64,000 bases of DNA from Pseudomonas kilonensis (GTDB lineage Bacteria; Pseudomonadota; Gammaproteobacteria; Pseudomonadales; Pseudomonadaceae). The translations under genes were made by a program, and so were the position numbers. This document shows positions 43,745 to 51,459 of the stretch, in pieces (positions within the stretch are counted from its first letter, which is position 1; each line of letters starts with the position of its first letter). The notes under the pieces were generated by a model. That model saw only the letters and a list, made by a program, of their open reading frames with translations, searched no databases and was not told the origin of the DNA. Where the stretch lies: contig NZ_LHVH01000019.1 in NCBI RefSeq assembly GCF_001269885.1, forward strand, positions 124,001 through 188,000, read 5' to 3'.

Positions 43745-45615
43745 TGCGCACAGCGCTCGTTCAGGGTCAGCGCAAGCTCGACCTGGGTGGACAGCCGCTG
43801 CAACGCCTGCTCCATTCGCGCGGTATCGATTTCATGCAAGTCCACCGACTCGCCGATCCGGCTGAGCATGGGGATGGAGAGTTGCCCACCCAGATGCTGG
43901 CGGAACTCCTCCAGCCCCAGCAAAACCTGCGAGCGCCCCAATGGATCTTTCAAGGTCAGTTCTGGCGGGTTCAGGCAGAAGCCGAGCTTGAGCAGCAGGT
44001 TCAGCACCCGTTCGGTGTCACTGTCGCTCAACAACCCCAGGGCATTGGCATAAAGCCCATCCAGGGCCATGCCCACCGCGACGGCTTCACCATGGCGCAG
44101 TCGGTGCTGACTGAGATTTTCCAGTTTGTGAGCGGCCCAGTGGCCGTAGTCCAAGGGCCGCCCGTTACCGCGTTCGAACGGGTCGCCGGCACCGGTGATG
44201 TGCGCCAGGTGCAATTCGGCGCAGCGGCGGATCGCATAGCGGCTGGCCCCATGTTCGAAATGGGCGAGGGCGTCGGCCTGTTGCTCCATCCACTGGAAGA
44301 ACGCCTGGTCCTTGATCAGCGCGACCTTGACCGCCTCGGCCAGCCCGGCGATCTGGTCGCGTCGGGTCAGGCTGGTCAGCAATTGAAAGTCATTGATGAC
44401 TGCGGTGGCGGGATAGAAGGCGCCGAGCAGGTTCTTCTGGCCGAAGGCGTTGATGCCGTTTTTCACACCGATGCCGGCGTCGTTCTGGGCGAGCACGGTG
44501 CTGGGGATGCGAATCAGGCGAATGCCGCGGTGGAAGGTGGCGCAGGCGTAGCCCACCGCATCCAGCACCGCGCCGCCACCGATGGCCAGCACATGGCAAT
44601 GCCGGTCCAGGCCATGTTTCAGCATGTCGGTGTACAGCCGCTGCAACACCTGCGAATCCTTGCTCGACTCGCCGGCCGGGACCGCGATCGGCGGCGCCTG
44701 CAGGTGCAGGTCTGGAAAATGGCTGGCGAAGTAGGCGTTGATCTGTTCCAGCAGGTGCGGGGCGCTGTGCAGCAGTTGTTCATCGGCAAATATCAACACC
44801 GTGACCGGGCCCCTGTGGCCGGCCATGAGCTGGCGGTGCAGGCAGGGATTGAGCGGATCGAATACATGATCGGTGAACACCACCGGGTAGTCGTAGCTGA
44901 CCTTGAAGCGCCCGTGCAACGGTTGCTCCGCGTCGCTGCGGCGAAGGCTTTTGAACAGGCTGTAACCGGCAATGAACAGCCCGGGCAATACCATGCTGGC
45001 GAGCAGGGTCACCAACAGCGCGTTCTGCTCGACGAGAAAGGTGCCGATGGCGCTGTAGGCCAATGCCAGGCCAGCATTGGCCAGGGTGGTGACCAGGATG
45101 AAGGCGCGCAGTGGGTAGCGTTGCATCCCGGCGGCGACGACCGAGGTTTCCGCCAATACCGGGACCCCGCGCAGGCAGATCAACGACAGTGTGCCCAACC
45201 GGTACGCCAGTTGCCCCGGCTGGCGCTGATGCAGGCCGAGGCGGCCGGACAATAAGCGCAAATAGCCGGCTCCCAGGGCATAGCCCAGCCCGGCGCCCAG
45301 GCACAGGCCCACGAAAATCGCCAGGTAACCCCCCACGCTGCCGAGCATGGCCACGGCCAGCAGCGCGACCATGCTCGATGGCACCGGCAGCGCCACGTCC
45401 AGCGCCAGCAGGGCGATCAGCAACAACGCCAGGTAGAGTTTCTGCGCGGGCGTCGAGGGCTGGTACAGGTTGAGATGGGTCAGGAAGTCCTGGATCTGTT
45501 GTTCGAACAACAGGAAGCTGGCGATCACCAGGGCTGAAAAGCAAACCAATGACAGCCAGAAATGTCCGGCTGCTCCTTTTTGCGAGAGCAAACGATACCC
45601 ACGGCCATGCTTCAT
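43741..45615 (-). CDS. eboD: DedA/VTT membrane domain fused to EboD (3-dehydroquinate synthase-like)
   Basis: A 624-residue fusion. Residues ~15-220 are a DedA/VTT-type membrane domain (five or six hydrophobic segments; LICLRGVPVLAETSVVAAGMQRYPLRAFILV is the VTT core). Residues ~235-620 are a dehydroquinate-synthase-fold domain: PAGESSKDSQVLQRLY, VLAIGGGAVLDAVGYACATFHRG, RIPSTVLAQNDAGIGVKNGIN, AEAVKVALI and HGEAVAVGM. These contain the NAD- and Zn-binding residues of the sugar phosphate cyclase family. I start at the ATG 45615 (GAGGGA upstream) rather than the TTG at 45618. It is the first gene of the ebo series and 4-bp coupled to eboC. The promoter must lie in 45616-45859. Confidence 0.85.
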   Translation of the reverse strand: MKHGRGYRLLSQKGAAGHFWLSLVCFSALVIASFLLFEQQIQDFLTHLNLYQPSTPAQKLYLALLLIALLALDVALPVPSSMVALLAVAMLGSVGGYLAIFVGLCLGAGLGYALGAGYLRLLSGRLGLHQRQPGQLAYRLGTLSLICLRGVPVLAETSVVAAGMQRYPLRAFILVTTLANAGLALAYSAIGTFLVEQNALLVTLLASMVLPGLFIAGYSLFKSLRRSDAEQPLHGRFKVSYDYPVVFTDHVFDPLNPCLHRQLMAGHRGPVTVLIFADEQLLHSAPHLLEQINAYFASHFPDLHLQAPPIAVPAGESSKDSQVLQRLYTDMLKHGLDRHCHVLAIGGGAVLDAVGYACATFHRGIRLIRIPSTVLAQNDAGIGVKNGINAFGQKNLLGAFYPATAVINDFQLLTSLTRRDQIAGLAEAVKVALIKDQAFFQWMEQQADALAHFEHGASRYAIRRCAELHLAHITGAGDPFERGNGRPLDYGHWAAHKLENLSQHRLRHGEAVAVGMALDGLYANALGLLSDSDTERVLNLLLKLGFCLNPPELTLKDPLGRSQVLLGLEEFRQHLGGQLSIPMLSRIGESVDLHEIDTARMEQALQRLSTQVELALTLNERCAQ

Positions 45616-45859
45616 CAAGCATCCCTCTTGTGGTTATTGACTGATTCCGTGTCAGTAATTGAAAGCAACGCCAAGTGTGTGTTTTAGGCCAATAGACGCT
45701 CTCGCCCGAGGGGCTGTTATGGGTGGTGTGTGATGTGGTCGGAGACAGGTTTGAATCTAGACGGCCAGTGTGTTTTTGCAAGGCGATCTGATGGCAATTT
45801 GATTTTGGGGCGCCACTTCGGACCTCAGATGACTCGCATCTGCCGCTTGTCCCGTTCGT

Positions 45860-46675
45860 TCAGGGCCTCGAATACCCACGCAACTGCGCCGGGCTGACGC
45901 CAAGGCGTTGCTTGAACAGCGTGGTCATGTGCGCCTGGGAGTTGAAGCCGCAGGTGTGCGCGATGTCGGTCAGGCGGGCGGTTGAATCACACATCAGCGC
46001 CCGTGCCTTGGCCAGGCGCCGATCGATCAGGTAGCTGTGTGGGCTTTTGCCGGTCGCCTGTTTGAATGCCCGCATGAAATACCCTTCGGACAAGCCAAGC
46101 AGGCCGGCCATTTCCTTGACCCCCAGCGGACCGTCGAGACCGGCGTCGATGAACTCGTCGAGCAGGCGCATTCGTCCGCCGGTGATGGACCCTTGTACGG
46201 AGGCCGAAAACGTCTTGTGCGCCTTCACCCGTTCAGCCAATCCGAGCGTCCAGGCTTCCCAGTCATCGTCTGCGGTGGCACGCAGCAATGCGCTGCGCAT
46301 CCTCAGGGCGAGGGGGGTGGCCTGCGGATCCATCCGGTTGTTGAACGCCTGTTCCCCCGGCAACGCCATACCGTCGGTGCGCACGACCCGCAGGTATTCA
46401 CCGCCCCTGGGGGATTCGGAGAACACGTCGCATTCGGCGGGGACGAAAGCCAGGCCGTTGGGGATCGCTTCGAAGGGTTGCACGCGGTCGCTGCCGATGG
46501 CGTGCAGGCCGCGCTGGCTGTCGAAGGCGAAGCCGATCGCCGACTGGGTCGCGACATAGCGGGTGGCGTAGGCGCAGCCGGGCAGCAATTCGATCGCCCA
46601 AGGCCCTGCCTCGATGCGACGGACCGGTTCGGACTGGGGCGGCTGTTGGCGGTTTCGAGGGTTCATGAACAGCAT
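45860..46675 (-). CDS. AraC-family transcriptional regulator
   Basis: A 271-residue regulator with two C-terminal HTHs. KEMAGLLGLSEGYFMRAFKQATGKSPHSYLIDRRLAKARALM and LTDIAHTCGFNSQAHMTTLFKQRLGVSPAQLRGY are full AraC motifs. The N-terminal ~170 residues are a sensing domain of unknown ligand. Two ATGs (46675 and 46666) are possible; neither has a good RBS. Divergent from the dehydratase gene (92 bp between starts), it most likely regulates that gene; it also sits 245 bp from the eboD start. Confidence 0.88.
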   Translation of the reverse strand: MLFMNPRNRQQPPQSEPVRRIEAGPWAIELLPGCAYATRYVATQSAIGFAFDSQRGLHAIGSDRVQPFEAIPNGLAFVPAECDVFSESPRGGEYLRVVRTDGMALPGEQAFNNRMDPQATPLALRMRSALLRATADDDWEAWTLGLAERVKAHKTFSASVQGSITGGRMRLLDEFIDAGLDGPLGVKEMAGLLGLSEGYFMRAFKQATGKSPHSYLIDRRLAKARALMCDSTARLTDIAHTCGFNSQAHMTTLFKQRLGVSPAQLRGYSRP

Positions 46676-46767
46676 AGTAGTGAAGAGAGGGTCAGAAAGT
46701 CAGGTCAGTTTTCTGAAAGCCCGCCGGTGGAGCCCTGATTAGACTGGGCAAAACCCGGAGGCCCATC

Positions 46768-47724
46768 ATGCACACACTGACACGCGACGATATTGAACAA
46801 GCTGCCCGCCACTTATACGAAGTCATGCCCGCCACCGCCCAGTACGCCTGGCCCTTGTTGGCTGAACGGCTGGGTTGCACGGTGTGGGTCAAGCACGAGA
46901 ATCACACCCCGACGGGGGCCTTCAAGGTACGCGGCGGCCTGACCTTCGTGCGCTGGCTCAAGCGCGAGCACCCAGAGGCAAAAGGCATCGTCACGGCGAC
47001 TCGCGGCAACCACGGCCAGAGCCTGGCGCTGGCGGCCAGCGCATTGGGTTTGAAAGCGTTGATCGTCGTGCCGCAAGGTAACTCGGTGGAGAAGAACAAC
47101 GCCATGCGCGGTTTTGGCGGTGAGGTGGTCGAGTATGGCCGCGATTTCGATGAGGCCCGTGAAGAGGCCGCGCGCCTGGCCCAAGCGCATGGCCTCTATC
47201 TGGTGCCGCCGTTCCATCCCGAGTTGGTCAAGGGCGTGGCGACCTATGGCCTTGAGCTGTTCAACGCGGTGCCGGACCTGGACACCGTCTATGTGCCGAT
47301 AGGCTGTGGCTCGGGGATCTGCGCGGTCATCGCCGCCCGCGATGCCTTGGGCCTGAAGACCCACGTGGTGGGCGTGGTGTCCACCGAGGCCGTTGCGGCG
47401 AAGTTGTCGTTTGAAACGGGCAGGCTATGCGAGACCGCTTCGGCGAATACCTTTGCCGACGGCTTGGCCGTGCGCAAACCCATTCCCGAGGCCTTTGCCA
47501 TCTACGGGGCCGGGGCGGCGCGAATCGTAGCGGTCAGCGACGCTGAAATTGCCGGGGCCATGCGGGCGTATTACACCGACACCCACAACCTCGCCGAAGG
47601 TGCCGGCGCTGCCACCTTGGCAGCGCTGATGCAGGAGCGTGAAACGATGCGGGGGAAAAGGGTGGCGGTGATTTTGTCCGGTGGGAATATCGACCGGCCG
47701 GTGTACGCGAATCTGATTGGCTGA
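46768..47724 (+). CDS. PLP-dependent threonine dehydratase-like enzyme (fold type II)
   Basis: A 318-residue enzyme with the PLP lysine in PTGAFKVRGG (about residue 52), TRGNHGQS for substrate binding, and the phosphate loop GCGSGICAV. It lacks the C-terminal ACT/regulatory domain of IlvA, so it is a catabolic-type threonine/serine or hydroxyaspartate dehydratase. The RBS GGAGGCCC precedes the ATG. The AraC gene divergent to it is the likely regulator. It ends at a 304-bp spacer. Confidence 0.85.
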   Translation: MHTLTRDDIEQAARHLYEVMPATAQYAWPLLAERLGCTVWVKHENHTPTGAFKVRGGLTFVRWLKREHPEAKGIVTATRGNHGQSLALAASALGLKALIVVPQGNSVEKNNAMRGFGGEVVEYGRDFDEAREEAARLAQAHGLYLVPPFHPELVKGVATYGLELFNAVPDLDTVYVPIGCGSGICAVIAARDALGLKTHVVGVVSTEAVAAKLSFETGRLCETASANTFADGLAVRKPIPEAFAIYGAGAARIVAVSDAEIAGAMRAYYTDTHNLAEGAGAATLAALMQERETMRGKRVAVILSGGNIDRPVYANLIG

Positions 47725-47951
47725 ATCCAGGCTTGCCGCTGTGGCAGGCGTTTCCACGCGACAAGTTTAGATCGATTATTTCTTACGGTTATTTATATAG
47801 GTTTGGATGGCATATCCATGACCGGAGAATCGAAGCGGTCGTAGGGGAAATATCTGCAATGGAAGCGCAGGGCATGCAGCAGCAGACGACTCTGCGCGCG
47901 TCACTCCGGTAAGCCTGCTTGAACGTTCATTCCTGCTGTTCGACCGTCATC

Positions 47952-47979
47952 TTGTCGGGCCCGGGCCAATCCTTAGAAT
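47952..47979 (+). promoter_or_regulatory. Candidate promoter of the Met-rich protein gene
   Basis: TTGTCG-N16-TAGAAT lies 50 bp before the ATG at 48029. The spacer contains GGGCCCGGGCC. The rest of 47725-48028 holds nothing I can call. No CueR-type 19-bp dyad was recognised by eye. Confidence 0.35.
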
Positions 47980-48028
47980 CCGCCCCATCAGCCTCTTCCG
48001 ACTCTCGAACCTTACAGGGAACACCACC

Positions 48029-48532
48029 ATGATGAATGCCATGCAGATGCCGATGAACGCCAACATGCCGATGATGCCAATGATGGGCATGCCGATGATG
48101 ATGGCGACCATGACCTGCGAAATGATGGATGACGGCATGCTGTGCAAAATGATGCCCGCTGCCGGCATGGACATGGCCATGTTCAAGACCAGCGCCGACA
48201 TGATGCAGATGATGATGAACTGCGGCATGCCAATGATGATGCACTGCGGCAACATGAGCATGATGTGCATGTCCCCGGCGAGCATGGCCATGCCGATGGC
48301 GAGCATGATGATGCCAATGCCGATGATGGGCATGCCGATGCCGTCGATGAAGTGTGTGATGGAATGCACGGTGATGGCTGACTGCATGATGTGCAAAGTC
48401 ATGCCGATGGCTGGCATGAACATGGACATGATGAAAAGCTGCTGCGCCTTGATGATGAAGATGATGAACGACTGCAGCATGCCGATGATGATGAGCTGCA
48501 ACGGTATGCCGATGATGTGCTGCACCTGCTGA
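48029..48532 (+). CDS. Extremely Met- and Cys-rich protein, probable metal binder
   Basis: A 167-residue protein with 69 Met (41%) and 16 Cys (10%). It has no signal peptide. It is an internal duplication: residues ~18-80 (MMGMPMMM ... MLCKMMPAAGMDM ... NCGMPMMMHC) align with ~99-165 (MMGMPMPS ... MMCKVMPMAGMNM ... DCSMPMMMSC). The Met-x-Met, MMxMM and Cys patterns suggest binding of soft metals such as Cu(I) or Ag(I); this is inference. A plausible RBS (AGGGAA, about 8 nt upstream) and promoter precede it. The antisense frame is also open, but it is Ile/His-rich and is best explained as a mirror of the ATG repeats. Confidence 0.75.
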   Translation: MMNAMQMPMNANMPMMPMMGMPMMMATMTCEMMDDGMLCKMMPAAGMDMAMFKTSADMMQMMMNCGMPMMMHCGNMSMMCMSPASMAMPMASMMMPMPMMGMPMPSMKCVMECTVMADCMMCKVMPMAGMNMDMMKSCCALMMKMMNDCSMPMMMSCNGMPMMCCTC

Positions 48533-48596
48533 TTCGTTGCTACGGTCAGTGGGGAGGCCTGGCAGTGCGGTGATGTTGTTTACTTATGCCGTTAGC

Positions 48597-48607
48597 GGGG
48601 GGGGGGG
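48597..48607 (+). repeat. Run of eleven G
   Basis: A homopolymeric G tract lies 65 bp after the Met-rich gene and about 50 bp before the inverted repeat. Such tracts slip in replication and in sequencing. Confidence 0.95.
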
Positions 48608-48654
48608 TGGTATTCCGTTCTGAGGTTTGTTTCAGGCGGTGTGTATATCCGTTT

Positions 48655-48980
48655 CTTCGGTAACGGCCACTGACGGTTCCGCTCTTACAGCGGCTCACTT
48701 TTGAGAAGCCCGGAAGCCGGCCCAGTCAAAAGTAAGCAAAACGCTTCTGCCCCACCACTCGGCACCTCGCCTAGGCTCGGCGTGCCCTCACTCCGGCATT
48801 GCTCCGTGGGCCGCCGCGAAGGGCCATCCATGGCCCAGCGCGGCTACCTCGGCATCCATGCCGAGGTGCCCACTCCACAATGCCTGCGTTCGGCCAGCGT
48901 GGTTAACGGGGCGCCGAGATCAACGTCCACCGCGAGGCGGCCTAGTAGCCGACCTGGCTCTCCCGGTCGTACACCCGTCA
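48655..48980 (+). repeat. Structured ~320-bp intergenic repeat, copy 2 (left arm of an inverted pair)
   Basis: Same element as 23560-23880. The second hairpin has changed on both sides: ACCTCGGCAT-CC-ATGCCGAGGT (48846-48867) instead of AACCCGGCAT-CC-ATGCCGGGTT. Outer arms GGCATTG (48794 region) and CAATGCC pair perfectly here. A small insertion (CCCGGAAGCCGGCCCAGT) near 48704-48722 is unique to this copy. Confidence 0.85.
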
Positions 48981-48984
48981 GTTC

Positions 48985-49470
48985 TGTGGGAGCAAAGCTT
49001 GCTCGCGAAGAGGCCGGCACATTCAACATCTTCATTGACTGAACCCCCGCCATCGCGAGCAGGCTCGCTCCCACATTCAATCCTCGGTGGACACAAAATT
49101 CATATCCAACACAGACCTCCTGTGGGAGCAAAGCTTGCTATTCAACATCTTCATTGACTGAACCCCCGCCATCGCGAGCAGGCTCGCTCCCACATTCAAT
49201 CCTCGGTGGACACAAAATTCATATCCAACACAGACCTCCTGTGGGAGCAAAGCTTGCTCGCGAAGAGGCCGGCCCATTCAACATCTTCATTGACTGAACC
49301 CCCGCCATCGCGAGCAGGCTCGCTCCCACATTCAACCCTCGGTGGACACAAAATTTATATCCAACACAGACCTCCTGTGGGAGCGGGCTTGCTCGCGAAG
49401 AGGCCGGCCCATCCAACATCTTCATTGACTGTGACACCGCCTTCGCGAGCAATCCCGCTCCCACAGGAGG
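48985..49470. repeat. REP array, four double-REP units
   Basis: Direct REPs start at 48985, 49121, 49240 and 49376 (spacings 136, 119 and 136). Each is paired with an inverted REP; spacers read ATTCAATCCTCGGTGGACAC and ATATCCAACACAGACCTCC. The second unit has lost about 17 bp (CGCGAAGAGGCCGGC). The array lies exactly between the two inverted copies of the 320-bp repeat. Confidence 0.9.
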
Positions 49471-49484
49471 AACGCGGTCACCCA

Positions 49485-49800
49485 GAGCCAGGTCGGCTAT
49501 CAGGCCGCCTCGTCGTGGACGTTGATCTCGGGCGCCCCGTTAACCACGATGGCTGAACGAAGGTATTGCGCAGTGGGCAACCCGGCATGGATGCCGGGTT
49601 AGCCGCGCTGGGCCATGGATGGCCCTTCGCGGCGGCCCACGGAGCAATACCTTCGTTCAGGCATGCCGAGCCTAGGCGAGGCACCGAGTGGTGGGGCAGA
49701 AGCGTTTTGCTTACTTTTGCGCTTCTCAAAAGTGAGCCGCTGTAAGAGCGGAACCGTCAGTGGCCGTTACCGAAGAAACGGATATACACCACCCTGCTAT
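49485..49800 (-). repeat. Structured ~320-bp intergenic repeat, copy 3 (right arm, inverted)
   Basis: Inverted relative to copy 2. The hairpin AACCCGGCAT-CC-ATGCCGGGTT spans 49579-49600. The outer stem is longer than in the other copies: TGAACGAAGGTATTGC pairs with GCAATACCTTCGTTCA over 16 bp. The whole interval 48533-49815 has no gene I can support. Confidence 0.85.
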
Positions 49801-49815
49801 ACACCACCCTGCCTT

Positions 49816-50502
49816 TCAGTCCAGGCGTTCCGGATAGGTGACCACCAGATACGCCACCGCTTCACTGTCGGCCGGGTTGCGATAGCGGTGAGGCTGGTCG
49901 GCATAGAATAGAATCGAATCGCCCGTGGAGAGCAGGTAGCGCTCGTCGTTGACGCTGATCTCCAGCACACCTTGGGACACCACCAGGTTTTCCTGGACGC
50001 CAGGCCCGTGCCCTTCGGACTGGTCTTCGCCCAAGGGGCTCAGGCGCAGCTCGTAGAATTCCGACTGGCGTGCCACATCGAACGGAAACAAGGCACGGCT
50101 GACGAACGCACCGTTGGCGCTGACCAGGCGTTTGCTCTGGCTGGCCGACAGCACCGCCACCCCTTCGAAAGCCCGGTGTTCCAGGAACGCGGCGACCGAC
50201 ACCTTCAGACCCTTGGCGATTTTGCACAGCACCTTGATCGACGGCACGCTGCGTCCGGATTCGATCTGCGCCAGCATGGCCCGGCTTACCCCGCACTGGC
50301 GGGCGAGGGCGTCGAGGGACAGGTGTCGTTTGCCGCGCAGGCGTTGCAGGTTCTGCGCAACCCGTTCGCAGATCGGATCCTCATCCAAGGCTTCCAGGTG
50401 ATTGAGGTCCACTTCGGGTTCATCGGTACTCGCCAAAAAGCGCGAGGGTTCCTGGGCGCTCACGCCTGGTACGTCCTGGTCGGCTGGGACGCCTGAATCC
50501 AC
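49816..50502 (-). CDS. XRE-cupin transcriptional regulator
   Basis: A 228-residue regulator. Residues ~45-100 hold an XRE HTH (LARQCGVSRAMLAQIESGRSVPSIKVLCKIAKGLKV); the C-terminal cupin (VQENLVVSQGVLEISVNDERYLLSTGDSILFYADQPHRYRN) senses a small ligand. The start at 50502 lies inside the end of the small gene upstream (43-bp overlap in another frame). This domain pairing is common for regulators of amino-acid or sulfur use. It is followed by the inverted repeat region. Confidence 0.85.
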   Translation of the reverse strand: MDSGVPADQDVPGVSAQEPSRFLASTDEPEVDLNHLEALDEDPICERVAQNLQRLRGKRHLSLDALARQCGVSRAMLAQIESGRSVPSIKVLCKIAKGLKVSVAAFLEHRAFEGVAVLSASQSKRLVSANGAFVSRALFPFDVARQSEFYELRLSPLGEDQSEGHGPGVQENLVVSQGVLEISVNDERYLLSTGDSILFYADQPHRYRNPADSEAVAYLVVTYPERLD

Positions 50503-50621
50503 TGGAACGCCTGGTAACCGGCATTACGCGCGTACATTTCCCACATGGCCCGGGCCAGTTGCTGGGCCTGCTTGCGTTTGCGGAATTGGACGAAGTCGAT
50601 AACGTTGTCAGTCGGTTTCAT
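50460..50621 (-). CDS. Small conserved-looking protein, 53 aa
   Basis: The frame MKPTDNVIDFVQFRKRKQAQ continues to WEMYARNAGYQAFQWIQASQ. It is a basic amphipathic helix followed by an aromatic C-terminus and resembles small orphan proteins seen in pseudomonads. I use the ATG at 50621; the longer frame from 50645 has no RBS. It overlaps the XRE-cupin start and probably shares its transcript. Function unknown. Confidence 0.5.
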   Translation of the reverse strand: MKPTDNVIDFVQFRKRKQAQQLARAMWEMYARNAGYQAFQWIQASQPTRTYQA

Positions 50622-50671
50622 AAGGCACTTCACTGTCGTGACCAATGGGACGGGATGAGCTGAGAGTACGT

Positions 50672-50687
50672 GGTTATGTTTATAACC
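50672..50687. promoter_or_regulatory. Dyad upstream of the small gene/XRE-cupin pair
   Basis: GGTTAT-GTTT-ATAACC, a perfect 6-bp dyad about 50 bp before the ATG at 50621, in an AT-rich promoter-like region. It could be the autoregulatory operator of the XRE-cupin protein (inference). Confidence 0.35.
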
Positions 50688-50742
50688 ATAAATACTGATT
50701 GTTTATTTATTAATGCTTTTGTGTTCTTAGCGAGACGCCTGA

Positions 50743-51456
50743 TCAAATCACGTGGGCGCGGTGCAATTCGGTCAGGGCCAGCGCCTTGAGTCGGGCCAGC
50801 AACGGGTCGCGCCGGTCACGCGGGTGGTCCAGTTGCACCGCCAATTCTTGGCGAATGCGGCTGGGGCGGTTATCCATCACCAACACCCGGTCGCTCAGGT
50901 ACAGCGCCTCGTCGACATCATGTGTCACCAGCAACAGGGCGATGGCGTGCCGCTCGGCCAGTTGCAGCAACAGGTCCTGCAGTTTCATCCGGGTGAAGGC
51001 ATCCACGGCGCTGAAGGGCTCGTCCAGCAACAGCACCTGTGGCCGCGAGTACAGGCCGCGGGCAATCGCCACCCGTTGCGCCATACCGCCGGACAACGCC
51101 TTGGGCAAGGCATCGGCAAAACCCGTGAGGCCGACTTCCTCGATCAACTGCGCGACCCAGGCCTGGTCGTAATGGTCGTCATCGCTGAAGCCGATGTTCT
51201 GCTGCACCGTCAGCCAGGGCATCAACCGCGGTTCCTGAAACACAAAGGCCAACTGTTCGGTGTGGCTGAGCAGTTGCCCTTCAAAGTCCTTTTCCAGGCC
51301 GGCGACGATGCGCAGCAAGGTGCTTTTGCCGCAGCCGCTGGGGCCCAACAGGCTCACGGTTTCCCGAGGCTGCAATTGCAGGTGGATGTGATTGAGCACG
51401 GTGGTGGCGGCGAAGGTCTTGCGCTCGACGTGGATCTCCAGCAGGGCTTGGGTCAT
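50743..51456 (-). CDS. ABC importer ATPase (SsuB/TauB-like)
   Basis: A 237-residue ATPase. Walker A GPSGCGKST, Q-loop VFQEPRLMPWLTV, signature LSGGMAQRVAIARGL, Walker B VLLLDEPFSAVD and the H-loop VTHDVDEAL are all present. The EPRLMPW Q-loop region is typical of sulfonate/nitrate/taurine importers. It follows the permease by 3 bp in a minus-strand operon (binding protein, permease, ATPase). Confidence 0.9.
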   Translation of the reverse strand: MTQALLEIHVERKTFAATTVLNHIHLQLQPRETVSLLGPSGCGKSTLLRIVAGLEKDFEGQLLSHTEQLAFVFQEPRLMPWLTVQQNIGFSDDDHYDQAWVAQLIEEVGLTGFADALPKALSGGMAQRVAIARGLYSRPQVLLLDEPFSAVDAFTRMKLQDLLLQLAERHAIALLLVTHDVDEALYLSDRVLVMDNRPSRIRQELAVQLDHPRDRRDPLLARLKALALTELHRAHVI

Positions 51457-51459
51457 GGC

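Noticed and set aside
47947-48525. Antisense 192-codon frame rich in Ile, His and Met opposite the Met-rich gene
   Set aside because: Runs of ATG on one strand give CAT (His)/ATC-ATT (Ile) on the other; no RBS, and the plus strand has the promoter, RBS and a conserved duplication.
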